A program made the translations under genes and the position numbers. A stretch of 64,000 nucleotides of DNA from NCBI RefSeq assembly GCF_900103825.1, contig NZ_FNIF01000005.1, positions 214,234 to 278,233 of the forward strand, written 5' to 3'. Shown here piece after piece: positions 25,239-34,454 of the stretch (within the stretch, counting starts at the first letter, position 1; each line of letters starts with the position of its first letter). The DNA is from Paenibacillus sp. yr247 (GTDB lineage: Bacteria; Bacillota; Bacilli; Paenibacillales; NBRC-103111). A model generated the notes under the pieces. The model was not told where the DNA came from, did no database searches, and saw only the letters and a program-made list of their open reading frames with translations.

Positions 25239-25864
25239 TACTTCCTCCAGCCTCCTTTTCGTTCCATCCAACTTCTAATGACGCTTCGGAAACCGTTATA
25301 AACAGTTTGAAGGATAATCGTCATCGTACGAGCAGCAAAGACAGACAACCACCATTGATCTTGAAAAGTCCCATTACCCAGATGATGATAGCCATCCTTA
25401 GGATGAATACCTGCCTGATACATATCTCCGAGTAAGTACCCAATCGAGAGCGCCGCGATCTGCTCCAAGGCATTTCGCTGTAAAATAACGGCTACTAAAG
25501 CAAGCAATAAGGCCGTATCCCATTCCGAGTCACGCACAATGAGTATAGGATCCATTTCTAGCAGCTGCTGCAATAAGAAGTGCAAAGAACCAAGTAGAAG
25601 ACCAATGGAGAGCAAATGGAGTTTATGTATGAATCCTTGCGTGACATAGAGAATACCCAAGCTGATAAGAAAAACAACGACATAGACGAGCTGAACTTGA
25701 ACCTGCTTTACGGTTACCGTTAACCTGGAAAAAACAATCCATGAGACAAAAAAAAGAAGCATGCCCTTGTGCGATATACTTCTGAGGTACAGCTCCTTCC
25801 ATCCGCTGGCGAACAAAATCAACGTGATACAAAGAAGAATTAGAGACAAATAACCGGAATTCAT
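25238..25864 (-). CDS. YphA-like multi-pass membrane protein
   Basis: 208 residues with about six or seven hydrophobic segments and few charged loops. A C-terminal soluble-looking patch holds HPKDGYHHLGNGTFQDQWWLSV, split by no known motif. The ATG has AGGGTGG 7 nt upstream. It is coupled to the YIEGIA gene by TAATG. In B. subtilis the membrane protein YphA occupies the same place. No catalytic residues recognised. Confidence 0.75.
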   Translation of the reverse strand: MNSGYLSLILLCITLILFASGWKELYLRSISHKGMLLFFVSWIVFSRLTVTVKQVQVQLVYVVVFLISLGILYVTQGFIHKLHLLSIGLLLGSLHFLLQQLLEMDPILIVRDSEWDTALLLALVAVILQRNALEQIAALSIGYLLGDMYQAGIHPKDGYHHLGNGTFQDQWWLSVFAARTMTIILQTVYNGFRSVIRSWMERKGGWRK

Positions 25865-25998
25865 AATCTAACCACCCTAGAATGCATAGGAGAGCAGGTG
25901 ACACGCGTCACCCGACCTGCCTGCGGATCTTCTCAGGCTTCCTCTTCGAAATGATGAGGGAAGCACCGCCTGTGATCCTTAGTATGGCAATAATTCGA

Positions 25999-27057
25999 TT
26001 ATTTACTCCGATTGGCTCTTTCTGCATATGAAGTTAAGTTAATTCCTCTAGCAAGACACCATTCTGCCGTTTCTCCCATGATGACAACCGGGCAGTCCGC
26101 TAAAGCTTGAACCGTTTTCGCGCCTAACGCTGTCATAATAAGAATAAGTCCTTGATGAAGCTCGTCCGTAAAATGATGCAGCGCATCCACACCATCGCTG
26201 CGCAGCACCTTCAAAAATGCGCCTGCCATGCCTACGGCCGAGGCGCCGAGAGAAAGCGCTTTGGCTGCTTCCAAAGCGTTCGTAATACCACCCGAGGCAA
26301 TTACCGAGCCTCGCGAATAAACCGAGAGCGCCTCCAAGAGCGCGATGCTTGTCGGTGTCCCCCAGTCGTTCAGCCACTCCATGGCGACTGGACGTCTGGC
26401 ATTCTCAATAGCGGCGAAATTCGTGCCGCCAGACCCGCCGACATCCAATATGCGCACGCCAATGCTCTGCAATTGTTTGGCGTTATCCTTGAGGATACCG
26501 AAGCCAACTTCCTTCACAATGACCGGTACTTGGACATGACGGACAATAGCCTCAATGCGGTCGAGCATACCCACAAAGCTGCGATCCCCTTCTGGCATGA
26601 TTAATTCTTGCATGACATTCAAATGAATTTGAAGCCCGTTCGCTTCAATCATATCTACAGCGCGGAGCGCCTGCTCAACGGAAGCCTCGCTGCCTAAATT
26701 CGCAAACACGATACCTTGTGGGTTCTCGCGCCGCACAACTTGATAGCTCGCTGCTACCTCGCTGTTTTTAATAGCAGACATCTGGGAGCCAACGGCCATA
26801 GCCATGCCCTTCTCCCTTGCTAAAATAGCTAGTTCGCGATTGATGCTTTCTGTCTCCTGAGCGCCGCCCGTCATGGCATTAATTAAAATCGGCGAACTCA
26901 TAATGAGATCGCCGATTTCGGTTGTTAATGCAATGTGATCCGTCGAAGTCTCAGGTAAACAGTTATGCACAAGCTTGATATCCGACAGCCCCTGCTGCCG
27001 TGATTGTCCAAGCTCCAGCGCATAATGGACATGCTCCATTTTGCGTGAGATGCGCAT
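25999..27057 (-). CDS. fni: type 2 isopentenyl-diphosphate isomerase
   Basis: FMN- and NADPH-dependent interconversion of IPP and DMAPP for isoprenoids (menaquinone, undecaprenol). Its 352 residues show INAMTGGA, a MAVGSQMSA block, HLNVMQELIMPEGDR, VIVKEVGFG, DVGGSGGTNFAAIE and the FMN phosphate site ASGGI with GASAVGMAG. GGGGG stands before the ATG. It sits 32 bases after rpsA and may be co-transcribed with it. A G+C-rich stretch lies in its middle (about 26.2-26.5 kb). Confidence 0.95.
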   Translation of the reverse strand: MRISRKMEHVHYALELGQSRQQGLSDIKLVHNCLPETSTDHIALTTEIGDLIMSSPILINAMTGGAQETESINRELAILAREKGMAMAVGSQMSAIKNSEVAASYQVVRRENPQGIVFANLGSEASVEQALRAVDMIEANGLQIHLNVMQELIMPEGDRSFVGMLDRIEAIVRHVQVPVIVKEVGFGILKDNAKQLQSIGVRILDVGGSGGTNFAAIENARRPVAMEWLNDWGTPTSIALLEALSVYSRGSVIASGGITNALEAAKALSLGASAVGMAGAFLKVLRSDGVDALHHFTDELHQGLILIMTALGAKTVQALADCPVVIMGETAEWCLARGINLTSYAERANRSK

Positions 27058-27089
27058 TCTTATGCTCCCCCTAGAGATGTGGTATCACT

Positions 27090-28400
27090 TTATTTTTTAA
27101 ATTTAGAAAGTTTGTCGCCAAAACGCTCGCCTAATGTCATAGATAACCCTTGATTGCTCAAGGACACGTTCTCATTACCAGCAATCTCTTTTTGATGACT
27201 TGCGCTGTTCCCGCGGTCACGATCGCCTCTTGGTTGTCTTTCTCTATCAGGTTTACCTGCAGATGGAGCAGCTGCACCAGCTGGAGCCTCAGGAGCTTCT
27301 TCTGTGTCTTTGATGCTTAAGCTAACGCGTTTCTCAGCCGTGTTGATTTCCAAGATTTTCACTTGAACTTCTTGGCCTTCTTTCAATACTTCATGTGGAG
27401 TACCGATGTGACGGTGTGCAATTTGGGAAATATGCACTAGACCTTCAACACCTGGAGCCACTTCAACGAATGCACCAAAAGCTGCAAGACGTTTCACTGT
27501 ACCTGTTATAATATCTCCAGCTTTGAATTCACGCTCAACATTGGACCAAGGACCTTCTTGTGTAGCTTTGATGCTTAAGCTGATTTTATCATTAGAAGGA
27601 TCAAGTTTAAGGATTTGAACCTTTACTTTATCGCCTTCTTTAACTACATCGGAAGCTTGTTCAACATGGTGCCAAGCCAGCTCGGAGATGTGCACGAGAC
27701 CGTCGATACCACCGATATCAATAAACGCACCAAATTGTGTCAAGCGTTGAACTGTACCTTCCAGTACTTGACCCACTTGAAGACCTTCGATGATTTTCTT
27801 TTTGTTAGCTTCGAATTCTTCATCCAAAACATCTTTTTGAGAAAGGATCACTTTGTTTTTCTCACGATCGATTTCTTTTACACGAAGACGCAACGTGCGG
27901 CCTTTGTAAGAGGAGAAATCTTCAACGAATTGACGCTCAACCATGGAAGCAGGCACGAAACCGCGTACGCCAATATCCACAACAAGACCGCCTTTTACAA
28001 CTTCAGCTACTGTAGCTTCAAGAATTTCTTTGCTCTCAAGCTGACCTCGCAAAGTATCCCAAGCTTTTTCACTGTCTACTACACGTTTGGACAGAACCAA
28101 AGTTTCTTTCGCATCGTTAATAGAAACGACCTTTAGTTCAACTTCTTGACCCAGTTGAACAGCTTGGCCTGCATCGTCTAAGCTTACGGAAGAAAGTTCG
28201 CGAACAGGGATAACACCATCGTATTTGTAACCGATATCCACGAAGGCTTGATCTGCGTCTACCTTAACGATTTTGCCTTTCACGGTAGCGCCTTTCTTCA
28301 GCACAGCAACGTTGTTAAGAGCGTGCTCAGCTTCTGCTTGCGATACGGCTGTTTCTTGTGCTTCTTGCGATTGATCTTGAACTTTTACTTCATCTGACAT
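27090..28400 (-). CDS. rpsA: S1-type RNA-binding protein (ribosomal protein S1 homologue, YpfD)
   Basis: 436 residues with four S1 repeats at roughly 36-103, 120-186, 205-273 and 290-358. The best are GTVQRLTQFGAFIDIGGIDG-LVHISEL and GTVKRLAAFGAFVEVAPGVEG. An acidic, Gln-rich N-terminus (30 residues) and a Pro/Arg/Asp-rich C-terminal tail of about 70 residues are disordered-looking. It is shorter than E. coli S1 (six repeats) but like the four-repeat Firmicute form. GGAGGG precedes the ATG. Confidence 0.93.
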   Translation of the reverse strand: MSDEVKVQDQSQEAQETAVSQAEAEHALNNVAVLKKGATVKGKIVKVDADQAFVDIGYKYDGVIPVRELSSVSLDDAGQAVQLGQEVELKVVSINDAKETLVLSKRVVDSEKAWDTLRGQLESKEILEATVAEVVKGGLVVDIGVRGFVPASMVERQFVEDFSSYKGRTLRLRVKEIDREKNKVILSQKDVLDEEFEANKKKIIEGLQVGQVLEGTVQRLTQFGAFIDIGGIDGLVHISELAWHHVEQASDVVKEGDKVKVQILKLDPSNDKISLSIKATQEGPWSNVEREFKAGDIITGTVKRLAAFGAFVEVAPGVEGLVHISQIAHRHIGTPHEVLKEGQEVQVKILEINTAEKRVSLSIKDTEEAPEAPAGAAAPSAGKPDRERQPRGDRDRGNSASHQKEIAGNENVSLSNQGLSMTLGERFGDKLSKFKK

Positions 28401-28550
28401 GGGATTACCCTCCTCTTATTACAACCAACAATAAATAATTTATAAGTCACAAAGCAGTATGTAAGCTTCTACTCTGTTTCAAACAAAACAATAACTTCCA
28501 TTCGCTTTAACGATAGTATAATTCCAAGCTTTCGATTCCATACATGATCA

Positions 28551-29132
28551 TTAACCTTTGCTATAAGCGGTATGTAACCGGCGAATTTCATTCATAATGG
28601 CTTCAGTGGCAAGCTCTAAGTCTTCGGAACTTGCACCTGCGTATGCGCTTAGATCAAGCGGCTTTCCATACACGATCGTCATGCGTCGGAATAAGGAATA
28701 ATTACCAATAATAGCAACAGGAACAACTGCAGCTCCTGATTTCAGTGCAAGACTGGCTGCGCCCTTCTTGCCCATTCCCCCGGCGTTGTTACGCGATCCT
28801 TCCGGGAAAACGCCCAACATATTACCGTCACGGAGCAATTGTACTGCGAGTCGGATAGATTCTCTGCTGACGCCTCCGCGTTTAACAGGAAAAGCGCCTA
28901 CCTTAGAAATTATTGAACCCAGCACAGGAATGTCAAACAGCTCTGCTTTCGCCATGAAATGAACCATACGCTTAAGCGGAGTTCCTAATAATGGCGGATC
29001 CAGCAGACTCGTATGATTCCCGCAAAGCACGACCGCACCATGTGTAGGGACATTCTCCGTACCTAAAGCCCGCATACGGTAAAACATAGTGAAAATAAAA
29101 CGAAATAAGGCCCTGCCGATGCGATATAGCAT
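28551..29132 (-). CDS. plsC: 1-acyl-sn-glycerol-3-phosphate acyltransferase
   Basis: Second acylation of phosphatidic acid synthesis. The ATG at 29132 (MLYRIGRALFRFIF) gives 193 residues; GGAGGTGG lies just upstream in the end of cmk. Motif I GNHTSLLDPP (catalytic His-Asp, with the usual x4 spacing), VKRGGVSRES, motif III FPEGSRN and motif IV VVPVAIIGN are present. It starts right after the cmk stop codon, so the two are coupled, as in many Bacilli. Confidence 0.94.
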   Translation of the reverse strand: MLYRIGRALFRFIFTMFYRMRALGTENVPTHGAVVLCGNHTSLLDPPLLGTPLKRMVHFMAKAELFDIPVLGSIISKVGAFPVKRGGVSRESIRLAVQLLRDGNMLGVFPEGSRNNAGGMGKKGAASLALKSGAAVVPVAIIGNYSLFRRMTIVYGKPLDLSAYAGASSEDLELATEAIMNEIRRLHTAYSKG

Positions 29133-29133
29133 C

Positions 29134-29817
29134 TTATTTGCCACCTCCGACTTTGTCTTTGCAAAGCCCAAGTATTTCGTCCACAACTTCTTCAATGGTC
29201 ATTGAGGTACTGTCCATTAACACAGCATCATGAGCACGTCTAAGCGGTGAAATCTCTCTATCTTGGTCAAGTTGATCGCGACGAGCAATGTCCTGTTCCA
29301 GTTCGGAGAGCGTAAAGGTACAAGTGCCGCTGTTTTGCATCTCTTTGAATCGACGCTCTGCTCGTTCCTTCACGCTAGCTGTCAGAAAAACCTTGATTTC
29401 CGCATCCGGCATAACATGAGTACCGATGTCTCGTCCATCCATGACTACGCCTTTGGATATGGCCATTTGCTTCTGAAGTGTTACAAGCAGCTGGCGGATA
29501 GCTCCATAGCTAGCGATTTGGGAGACATGGTTCGTGATGGCTGTCGTACGGATTTCTTTGGTCACATCGACACCATCTACGATAACTTGTTGTCCTTCCT
29601 CACGAGGAATAAGCTCAATCTGCATGCGATTCGCCAAAGCAGCCACTTCTGTTTCTTGATCAGGTTGCAGCCCTTCTTGCTGTACTTTCCACGTTACTGC
29701 CCGATACATGGCTCCTGTATCCACGTAAACGAAACCAAGTGCTCCGGCAACTAACCGAGCAATGGTGCTTTTACCGGCTCCAGCAGGACCATCTATGGCA
29801 ATATTGAACTTTTCCAA
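29134..29817 (-). CDS. cmk: cytidylate kinase
   Basis: Phosphorylates CMP and dCMP with ATP. It has 227 residues and a TTG start with GGAGG 9 nt upstream. P-loop GPAGAGKST at residue 10, then YVDTGAMYRAVTWK (substrate), VMDGRDIGTHVMPDA and the lid-like RRDQLDQDREISPL with DSTSMTIEEVV. Upstream partner of plsC and followed by rpsA, the usual cmk-rpsA neighbourhood. Confidence 0.97.
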   Translation of the reverse strand: MEKFNIAIDGPAGAGKSTIARLVAGALGFVYVDTGAMYRAVTWKVQQEGLQPDQETEVAALANRMQIELIPREEGQQVIVDGVDVTKEIRTTAITNHVSQIASYGAIRQLLVTLQKQMAISKGVVMDGRDIGTHVMPDAEIKVFLTASVKERAERRFKEMQNSGTCTFTLSELEQDIARRDQLDQDREISPLRRAHDAVLMDSTSMTIEEVVDEILGLCKDKVGGGK

Positions 29818-29857
29818 GCTGCTGTTCCTCCCAACAATACATCACAGTACCTTACGA

Positions 29858-29881
29858 ACAAAAAAGCAGGCACTGCCTGCT
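29858..29881 (-). terminator. terminator after the ypfB-like gene
   Basis: Minus strand: AGCAGGC / GCCTGCT with a 3-nt loop followed by six T. Confidence 0.8.
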
Positions 29882-29956
29882 AATTAATTCAAATTATACC
29901 ACACTAAAAAGGCATATGCAAAACTTGGACGCATAATAAATTACGTTCAGATGTGC

Positions 29957-30181
29957 CTAAGAGCGCTCTCCCTTCCCATTTTGAGGCAGTATATAGGGCT
30001 TACCTTCTAATGGTTCTACACGGGTAAAATGCTTTCGTATGTAGGGAATTTGGAGCAGTGCTTGGACGCAAATAAGTAAAATCAAAAATACGAGCGTTGT
30101 CCGAATGATCACCTTTTCTACTTTCGCAGAGAAGAGGATAAACAGCTGCTCGTATGACTTATGTTCTTGATCTGTTGACAT
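29957..30181 (-). CDS. small single-span membrane protein (YpfB/DUF5359-like)
   Basis: 74 residues from MSTDQEHKSYEQ at 30181 with GAGG 6 nt upstream. One membrane segment (TTLVFLILLICVQALL) follows VEKVIIR, and then IPYIRKHFTRVEPLEGKPY, whose LL-x-PY-x(10)-EG pattern resembles YpfB of B. subtilis. Position between ypfA and cmk agrees. Function unknown. Confidence 0.72.
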   Translation of the reverse strand: MSTDQEHKSYEQLFILFSAKVEKVIIRTTLVFLILLICVQALLQIPYIRKHFTRVEPLEGKPYILPQNGKGERS

Positions 30182-30291
30182 GAGATGCCTCACCTACTCG
30201 CATTGACATTTTGTTTGGTAGTATGCCCATACGAGGAAAATCTCATGCTTACAAGCAGAGTGACTTTTGACTTCGACAAAAGATCCCTATA

Positions 30292-30945
30292 TTATCTTTT
30301 CCGAAAATCCATTTGTCTCTCAAAGCAAAAACGGATTAATTTCTGACGTTCCCGGTCAGCAATGTCAACAAACCTTACCATAGCCAATTGTTTGCCCGAG
30401 TCCAGCTGTTTAATGCGCACAACCTCACCATTAAAAGGAATATGCTCTATATTGCCGTTCTTATACGGAGCAAGAACCCAACATGAAATAGCGGCATTCA
30501 TTCCAAGCGGAATATGACCATCACAGATAAACGATATGCCACCGCCGCCAACATCATCCGTTACACCAATGAATTGAATTTGGTCCGACAATTTCACGGC
30601 GATTTCAAGTTCCGCCAACACCCTTAGAAAGCTTCTGCGTTGAACATGCGTAATGGCTTCAGGTTCTGGCTTACGCAATTCCACTAAGCGAATCACGTCT
30701 TCTCTGAAACCAGTAACAGAAGTTGTAAAGTAATGCTTCACCCCGCCCTGACCTAAGAAAAATGTGCTTAATTCATCACCATGATACAACTTTTTAAGTC
30801 GACCTGTTTTCTCATTCAATGGAATCTCTATGACAATTGAGCTATTCGTCACGTCAGCGATTCTGGACTTGTACTCAATTTTGGATTCTTCTTCATCAAT
30901 ACTATTCACTTGTATATGTAATATCTGGTTGACCTTAGGAAGCAA
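30292..30945 (-). CDS. ypfA: PilZ-domain c-di-GMP receptor YpfA (YcgR-like flagellar brake)
   Basis: N-terminal YcgR-N-like domain (about 1-90) and C-terminal PilZ domain. The TTG start at 30945 has GGAGGTG 6 nt upstream and gives 217 residues, the B. subtilis YpfA/DgrA length. c-di-GMP residues: RRSFLR (RxxxR) and DVGGGGIS, a variant of D/N-x-S-x-x-G. In B. subtilis the protein slows flagellar rotation when c-di-GMP is high; the same role is inferred here. Confidence 0.9.
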   Translation of the reverse strand: MLPKVNQILHIQVNSIDEEESKIEYKSRIADVTNSSIVIEIPLNEKTGRLKKLYHGDELSTFFLGQGGVKHYFTTSVTGFREDVIRLVELRKPEPEAITHVQRRSFLRVLAELEIAVKLSDQIQFIGVTDDVGGGGISFICDGHIPLGMNAAISCWVLAPYKNGNIEHIPFNGEVVRIKQLDSGKQLAMVRFVDIADRERQKLIRFCFERQMDFRKR

Positions 30946-31009
30946 TTTCTGCACCTCCGAGAGATAATATGACACAATTATACCACGACCTATTAATTAA
31001 GATAGCAAA

Positions 31010-31045
31010 AAAAAAGAAGCTAGGATTGGATCCTGCTTCTTTTCT
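31010..31045 (-). terminator. terminator after ypeB
   Basis: Minus strand: GAAGC-AGGAT pairing with ATCCT-(A)-GCTTC, followed by nine T. Confidence 0.85.
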
Positions 31046-31049
31046 ACAA

Positions 31050-32426
31050 TTATTTTGCTGCTTCAGAAGCAGCTTTTGCCTGTTCGGGGCGAATTGTCTC
31101 AATTTTCTCTTCTGTACCTAACTCACTATTCACATAAACACGATAAATATTATTGTTCATGGTACCGATAAATTCGTGGCAAAGTACTTCTTCGTCTAAT
31201 TCATTTTTGATAACCGCCAAAGATTCACCGGTTACTTTCATTTTTGGACTAAGCTGCTTGCGTGCTTCGGCCGCAGTTATTTTTGGCTGTCCTATTGTGC
31301 GGTGTTTTTGGCCAAATATATAGTCTGTAGCCTGCACGCCAATGACTTCTAAGGTGTCCAAAGCAACTTTTACGCTTACCTGCTGCGGATAAATTATAAC
31401 ATCCTTTTCGCGTTTTGCGAAAATAATGTTGGCGATGTTTTGATATTGATCGTAGCTAGCCGCACTCATGTCTTTATAGTCGTGTTGATCTAAGAACTCA
31501 TTTGCTATATCTCGCGCTTGTCTGAGGTCAAACTTAGCTGCTTGAACGGTTCGAGGCTTCATGAAGTAAAGGAGCAGACCGCCTTTTTTGGTAAAATCCA
31601 TATGGATATCATTCTCGCCGCCTTTACCTCCTCCAGGTACCACAACACTGAAACTTTGATATTCAGGAGCACTGCCTCCATTCTCAACGACCTGCATAGT
31701 GGAAGAATCTTTCAGCCCAAGAAATTGAGCAGCTTTCTGCTTAATTTGTTCAGGAGTCATGTCATTTCCGGAAAGGGCACTCACATCATTTTTGGAGAGA
31801 ATATTCAAATTTCCGGGTCCCCAATTTAAGTCTTTATAGGCCCCCACTTTTTTGTCGACAGTTGAAAAACCGTCTATGATCGCGTTATCGTGCATTTCCT
31901 TTTCAGAAGCTAACGCAACCTCAACATCCATCCACCGCAAATTTTTGGAAATAACTTTATCTTGGACACCGCGTATTTCCTTTGTAATCTCTGTGGAATG
32001 GTCATACAAAGCATTCAATGTTTTGATTTCACCTTCATTTAGAGGCTGTTTCGTCATGTCACGAACAGACATCCGATAAGAAAAATTAGCCATATTGGCT
32101 AAGAAATCCTCGGTTTTGTTGAATGGCAGAAGTGTCAACGGAAGTTGAGTAATATCGCTCTGTGCCTGGCTTGTAAGGCGCCAAACATTCACCAAACCCT
32201 TGCGATAAGAAGGTTCAGAAGTTGCATTAACAGCCAGTGTATTACCAAGTTCCGTATGGAGCTTGTCCACATGGAAGGAGAGATCATGAAACGCCCGCTG
32301 GTATTGGTTCTCTGCTTTGATCAAAATCGTGTTCTTCTCCTGATGTTCTAAATACCCCCACACCGAAGCGCCTATCAAGGCCAGCAAAAGAAAAGGAAAC
32401 ATGACAATACTTAATCTTTTATACAC
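31050..32426 (-). CDS. ypeB: spore germination protein YpeB
   Basis: Spore inner-membrane-associated protein that holds and controls the cortex hydrolase SleB. It has 458 residues and a GTG start with AAGGAG 7 nt upstream. N-terminal membrane segment (IVMFPFLLLALIGASVWGYL) then a long helical region, and repeated PepSY-like domains in the C-terminal half (the KAAQFLGL, ARDIANEFLDQH and AARKQLSPKMKV helices, each followed by strands). In B. subtilis it is the second gene of sleB-ypeB. Here no sleB is adjacent: upstream is a zinc-ribbon gene with its own terminator. Confidence 0.95.
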   Translation of the reverse strand: MYKRLSIVMFPFLLLALIGASVWGYLEHQEKNTILIKAENQYQRAFHDLSFHVDKLHTELGNTLAVNATSEPSYRKGLVNVWRLTSQAQSDITQLPLTLLPFNKTEDFLANMANFSYRMSVRDMTKQPLNEGEIKTLNALYDHSTEITKEIRGVQDKVISKNLRWMDVEVALASEKEMHDNAIIDGFSTVDKKVGAYKDLNWGPGNLNILSKNDVSALSGNDMTPEQIKQKAAQFLGLKDSSTMQVVENGGSAPEYQSFSVVVPGGGKGGENDIHMDFTKKGGLLLYFMKPRTVQAAKFDLRQARDIANEFLDQHDYKDMSAASYDQYQNIANIIFAKREKDVIIYPQQVSVKVALDTLEVIGVQATDYIFGQKHRTIGQPKITAAEARKQLSPKMKVTGESLAVIKNELDEEVLCHEFIGTMNNNIYRVYVNSELGTEEKIETIRPEQAKAASEAAK

Positions 32427-32500
32427 GCGATTACTCCTTTCATTCCCAAACTTGCGCTTAGTTTTTACGTGGAAAGACAGGTTTATACAAGATTGACAAC

Positions 32501-32531
32501 AAAAAGAGGCCTATTCTTTGAGAATGGCCTC
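32501..32531 (-). terminator. terminator after the zinc-ribbon gene
   Basis: Minus strand: GAGGCCATTCT pairing with AGAATAGGCCTC (one bulge/mismatch), 3-nt loop, then five T. It separates the gene from ypeB. Confidence 0.82.
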
Positions 32532-32534
32532 TCG

Positions 32535-32690
32535 TTAATCATCGGTCTCCATGTCAAAATCATGCTCATTACTACAGATGCATTGACGGAATCCCGTTTC
32601 AATTTTACCTTTTTCCTTTTTGCCTTTCAGAACAAACTTTTCACCGCATCTCCGACAGCGGATCTTCACTTTCACTCGTGTTGTGGACAT
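32535..32690 (-). CDS. small zinc-ribbon-like protein
   Basis: 51 residues from the ATG at 32690 with GGGAGGG upstream. CRRCGEKFVLKG and RQCICSN give two cysteine pairs (C-x2-C and C-x-C) fit for a metal; the C-terminus is acidic. Basic N-terminal strand VKVKIR. No named family recognised. Its place between prsW and ypeB is where sleB would be expected. Confidence 0.75.
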   Translation of the reverse strand: MSTTRVKVKIRCRRCGEKFVLKGKKEKGKIETGFRQCICSNEHDFDMETDD

Positions 32691-32759
32691 GTACACCCTC
32701 CCGGTAGTTCCCGGCCAAAAGCCAAGAATTGCCATCTATACAGTCCATTATGACCCATT

Positions 32760-33455
32760 TCAACTCATTTTAATCTTCTCGTCTGTTGCCGCAACTCGCA
32801 GTGGGGAATGCGCATTCGCACGGTCAACCCGCCATATGGTACGAATCCATAGAAAGGCCATGACGGGAATCATAATCCAAATCCAATTTGATTTGAAAAA
32901 AAGCAAAATATAATCAAATAATCCATGCCAGAAAATAGGCAGCAGCAACGAGATCCATAGATACCTTTGTGCTTTGAGCGGAATAAACTTTGCTTTCCCC
33001 ATGTAGTAGCCCATTATGACGCCGAACAGCGCATGCCCAGAGACAGGCAGCAAAGCGCGAATCATAAGTGCAGAGAAAGATGTTGCATTAAGGAAAGCAT
33101 AAATAATATTTTCCAATGTCGCATAACCTAAGCTTACCGCTACTGCATATACAATCCCATCATAGGGCTCATCAAAGGCTTCATGCCTGTAAATTAAATG
33201 ATAAATGACAAACCATTTCAGAAATTCTTCAATGCCACCAGAAAGGAAAAAGGCCGAGATGAACGTTCCCTCTCCAATCTCTTTAATCAACGACTGCTGA
33301 AGTACCATTGTAGGATAAACGAGCAGAAAACCGAATAAAAACATGCGGATAACTAAGTGAATCGGTTCCGTTTCGTATCGATCCTTTAAATAAAAGTACG
33401 TGAGCAATGAGAGACCTGGGGCTATGGCTGCCAGTACAATCGGCAGAATTTGCAA
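32760..33455 (-). CDS. prsW: glutamic-type intramembrane protease PrsW
   Basis: Membrane protease that makes the first cut of anti-sigma factor RsiW in B. subtilis, activating sigma-W under envelope stress. The TTG at 33455 (LQILPIVLAAIAPGLSLL) has GGGGGAG 5 nt upstream; a second in-frame TTG at 33479 is possible. About 231 residues and seven or eight membrane helices. Catalytic motifs: GIEEFLKW (Glu-Glu), SGHALFG and FWHGLFD. Confidence 0.93.
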   Translation of the reverse strand: MQILPIVLAAIAPGLSLLTYFYLKDRYETEPIHLVIRMFLFGFLLVYPTMVLQQSLIKEIGEGTFISAFFLSGGIEEFLKWFVIYHLIYRHEAFDEPYDGIVYAVAVSLGYATLENIIYAFLNATSFSALMIRALLPVSGHALFGVIMGYYMGKAKFIPLKAQRYLWISLLLPIFWHGLFDYILLFFKSNWIWIMIPVMAFLWIRTIWRVDRANAHSPLRVAATDEKIKMS

Positions 33456-33761
33456 ATGCGGCTCCCCCTTTTTGTCCAATCACATAAGAACCGCAAGGCG
33501 ATTACATGTGTAATATGAATATTATAGTAGTTTTATAATGACTTTTCTATGATTTATTCGATGAACAGCGCACGATCATTATGGAAAATGAGAGGGATAT
33601 TCCCTATTATGCCAATCTGATTATTCGTTAATACGAGCAATGCTGATAATCAATCGTTGTATCCATCGTACATTCAAGCCTCCGAAGAACATCATGTCCA
33701 ACTTAATGAAGTCTCGTTCAGGGCAAACTAAAACTATACGTTTCATTTCCCTGTTCAAACT
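33456..33761 (-). other. intergenic stretch upstream of prsW
   Basis: About 300 bases between the prsW start and the next terminator. The sequence is A+T-rich, with short open frames but none with a ribosome-binding site or a protein-like composition. It probably carries the prsW promoter; no convincing -35/-10 pair was fixed. Confidence 0.5.
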
Positions 33762-33802
33762 AAAAAAAGCATCCACAAAAACGGTCGTTTTTGAAGATGC
33801 TT
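33762..33802 (-). terminator. terminator after the mecA paralogue
   Basis: Minus strand: AAGCATC and CAAAAACG arms pairing with GTTTTTG and GATGCTT, then seven T. Confidence 0.85.
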
Positions 33803-33836
33803 GTTTCATTCAACAACAAAAAGTAAGAAAGAGGCC

Positions 33837-34442
33837 TTATTTGAAGTGTCGGCAGAGCACCTTTACTGCATCATCTGCAATAATCGTCTTTCCGTATTCT
33901 TCGAGTACAGCTTGAGTAACTGAAGCGGCTTCTCCAAATTCGGATAGAACAGCGATCAACGCTTGATACTTCGATTCTTCGAGGTCAACAGGCTCAAGCT
34001 GTAAAATATATTTCCCTTTATAGGAATACAGAGTACCGCCTTCCATAAGAAGCGGATTAATTACTTTGGATACACGCAGCAGATCTTCAAAATCACGGAA
34101 AGCATAGGAGACTAAATCGCTTTGTTCAAGCGTTACTTCCATTTCATACACTTCTTCGGCTTCATGATCGTCATATGCATCAGAACTCGCATACAAATCA
34201 AGCTTACCTCTGGTTACAATGACAACCATACCTTGTGCCGGAAGCGCAAACACCTCGACAGCAAGAGGGCCGGACGGGTCAAATCCGAGCTCTGAGTAGG
34301 CTTGATCCATCATTTCACTGAATAATTCGTGCACTTTGGGAATTTCTCTCCACATGTCATCCTTTTGAATTCCGCGTTCAGTTAAGTCATCGAATGTTAG
34401 GAAAATCCGTATCTTATCCTGACTTAAGCGTTCTATTTTCAT
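33837..34442 (-). CDS. MecA/YpbH-type adaptor protein for ClpC
   Basis: Adaptor that delivers proteins to the ClpCP protease. The ATG at 34442 gives MKIERLSQDKIRIFLTFDDL and 201 residues with GGAGG upstream. The N-terminal substrate domain has GIQKDDMWREIPKVHELF and the EGPL-like SGPLAVEVFALPAQGMVVIVT. The C-terminal ClpC-binding domain has FRDFEDLLRVSKV, LYSYKGKYILQL and EEYGKTII. Position next to prsW suggests the YpbH paralogue. The gene start is preceded by a hairpin repeat that is open in frame. Confidence 0.9.
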   Translation of the reverse strand: MKIERLSQDKIRIFLTFDDLTERGIQKDDMWREIPKVHELFSEMMDQAYSELGFDPSGPLAVEVFALPAQGMVVIVTRGKLDLYASSDAYDDHEAEEVYEMEVTLEQSDLVSYAFRDFEDLLRVSKVINPLLMEGGTLYSYKGKYILQLEPVDLEESKYQALIAVLSEFGEAASVTQAVLEEYGKTIIADDAVKVLCRHFK

Positions 34443-34454
34443 GATAGGATCCTC

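Noticed and set aside
33621..33809. 62-codon minus-strand frame downstream of the mecA paralogue
   Set aside because: Its start lies in the terminator hairpin and no Shine-Dalgarno is present.
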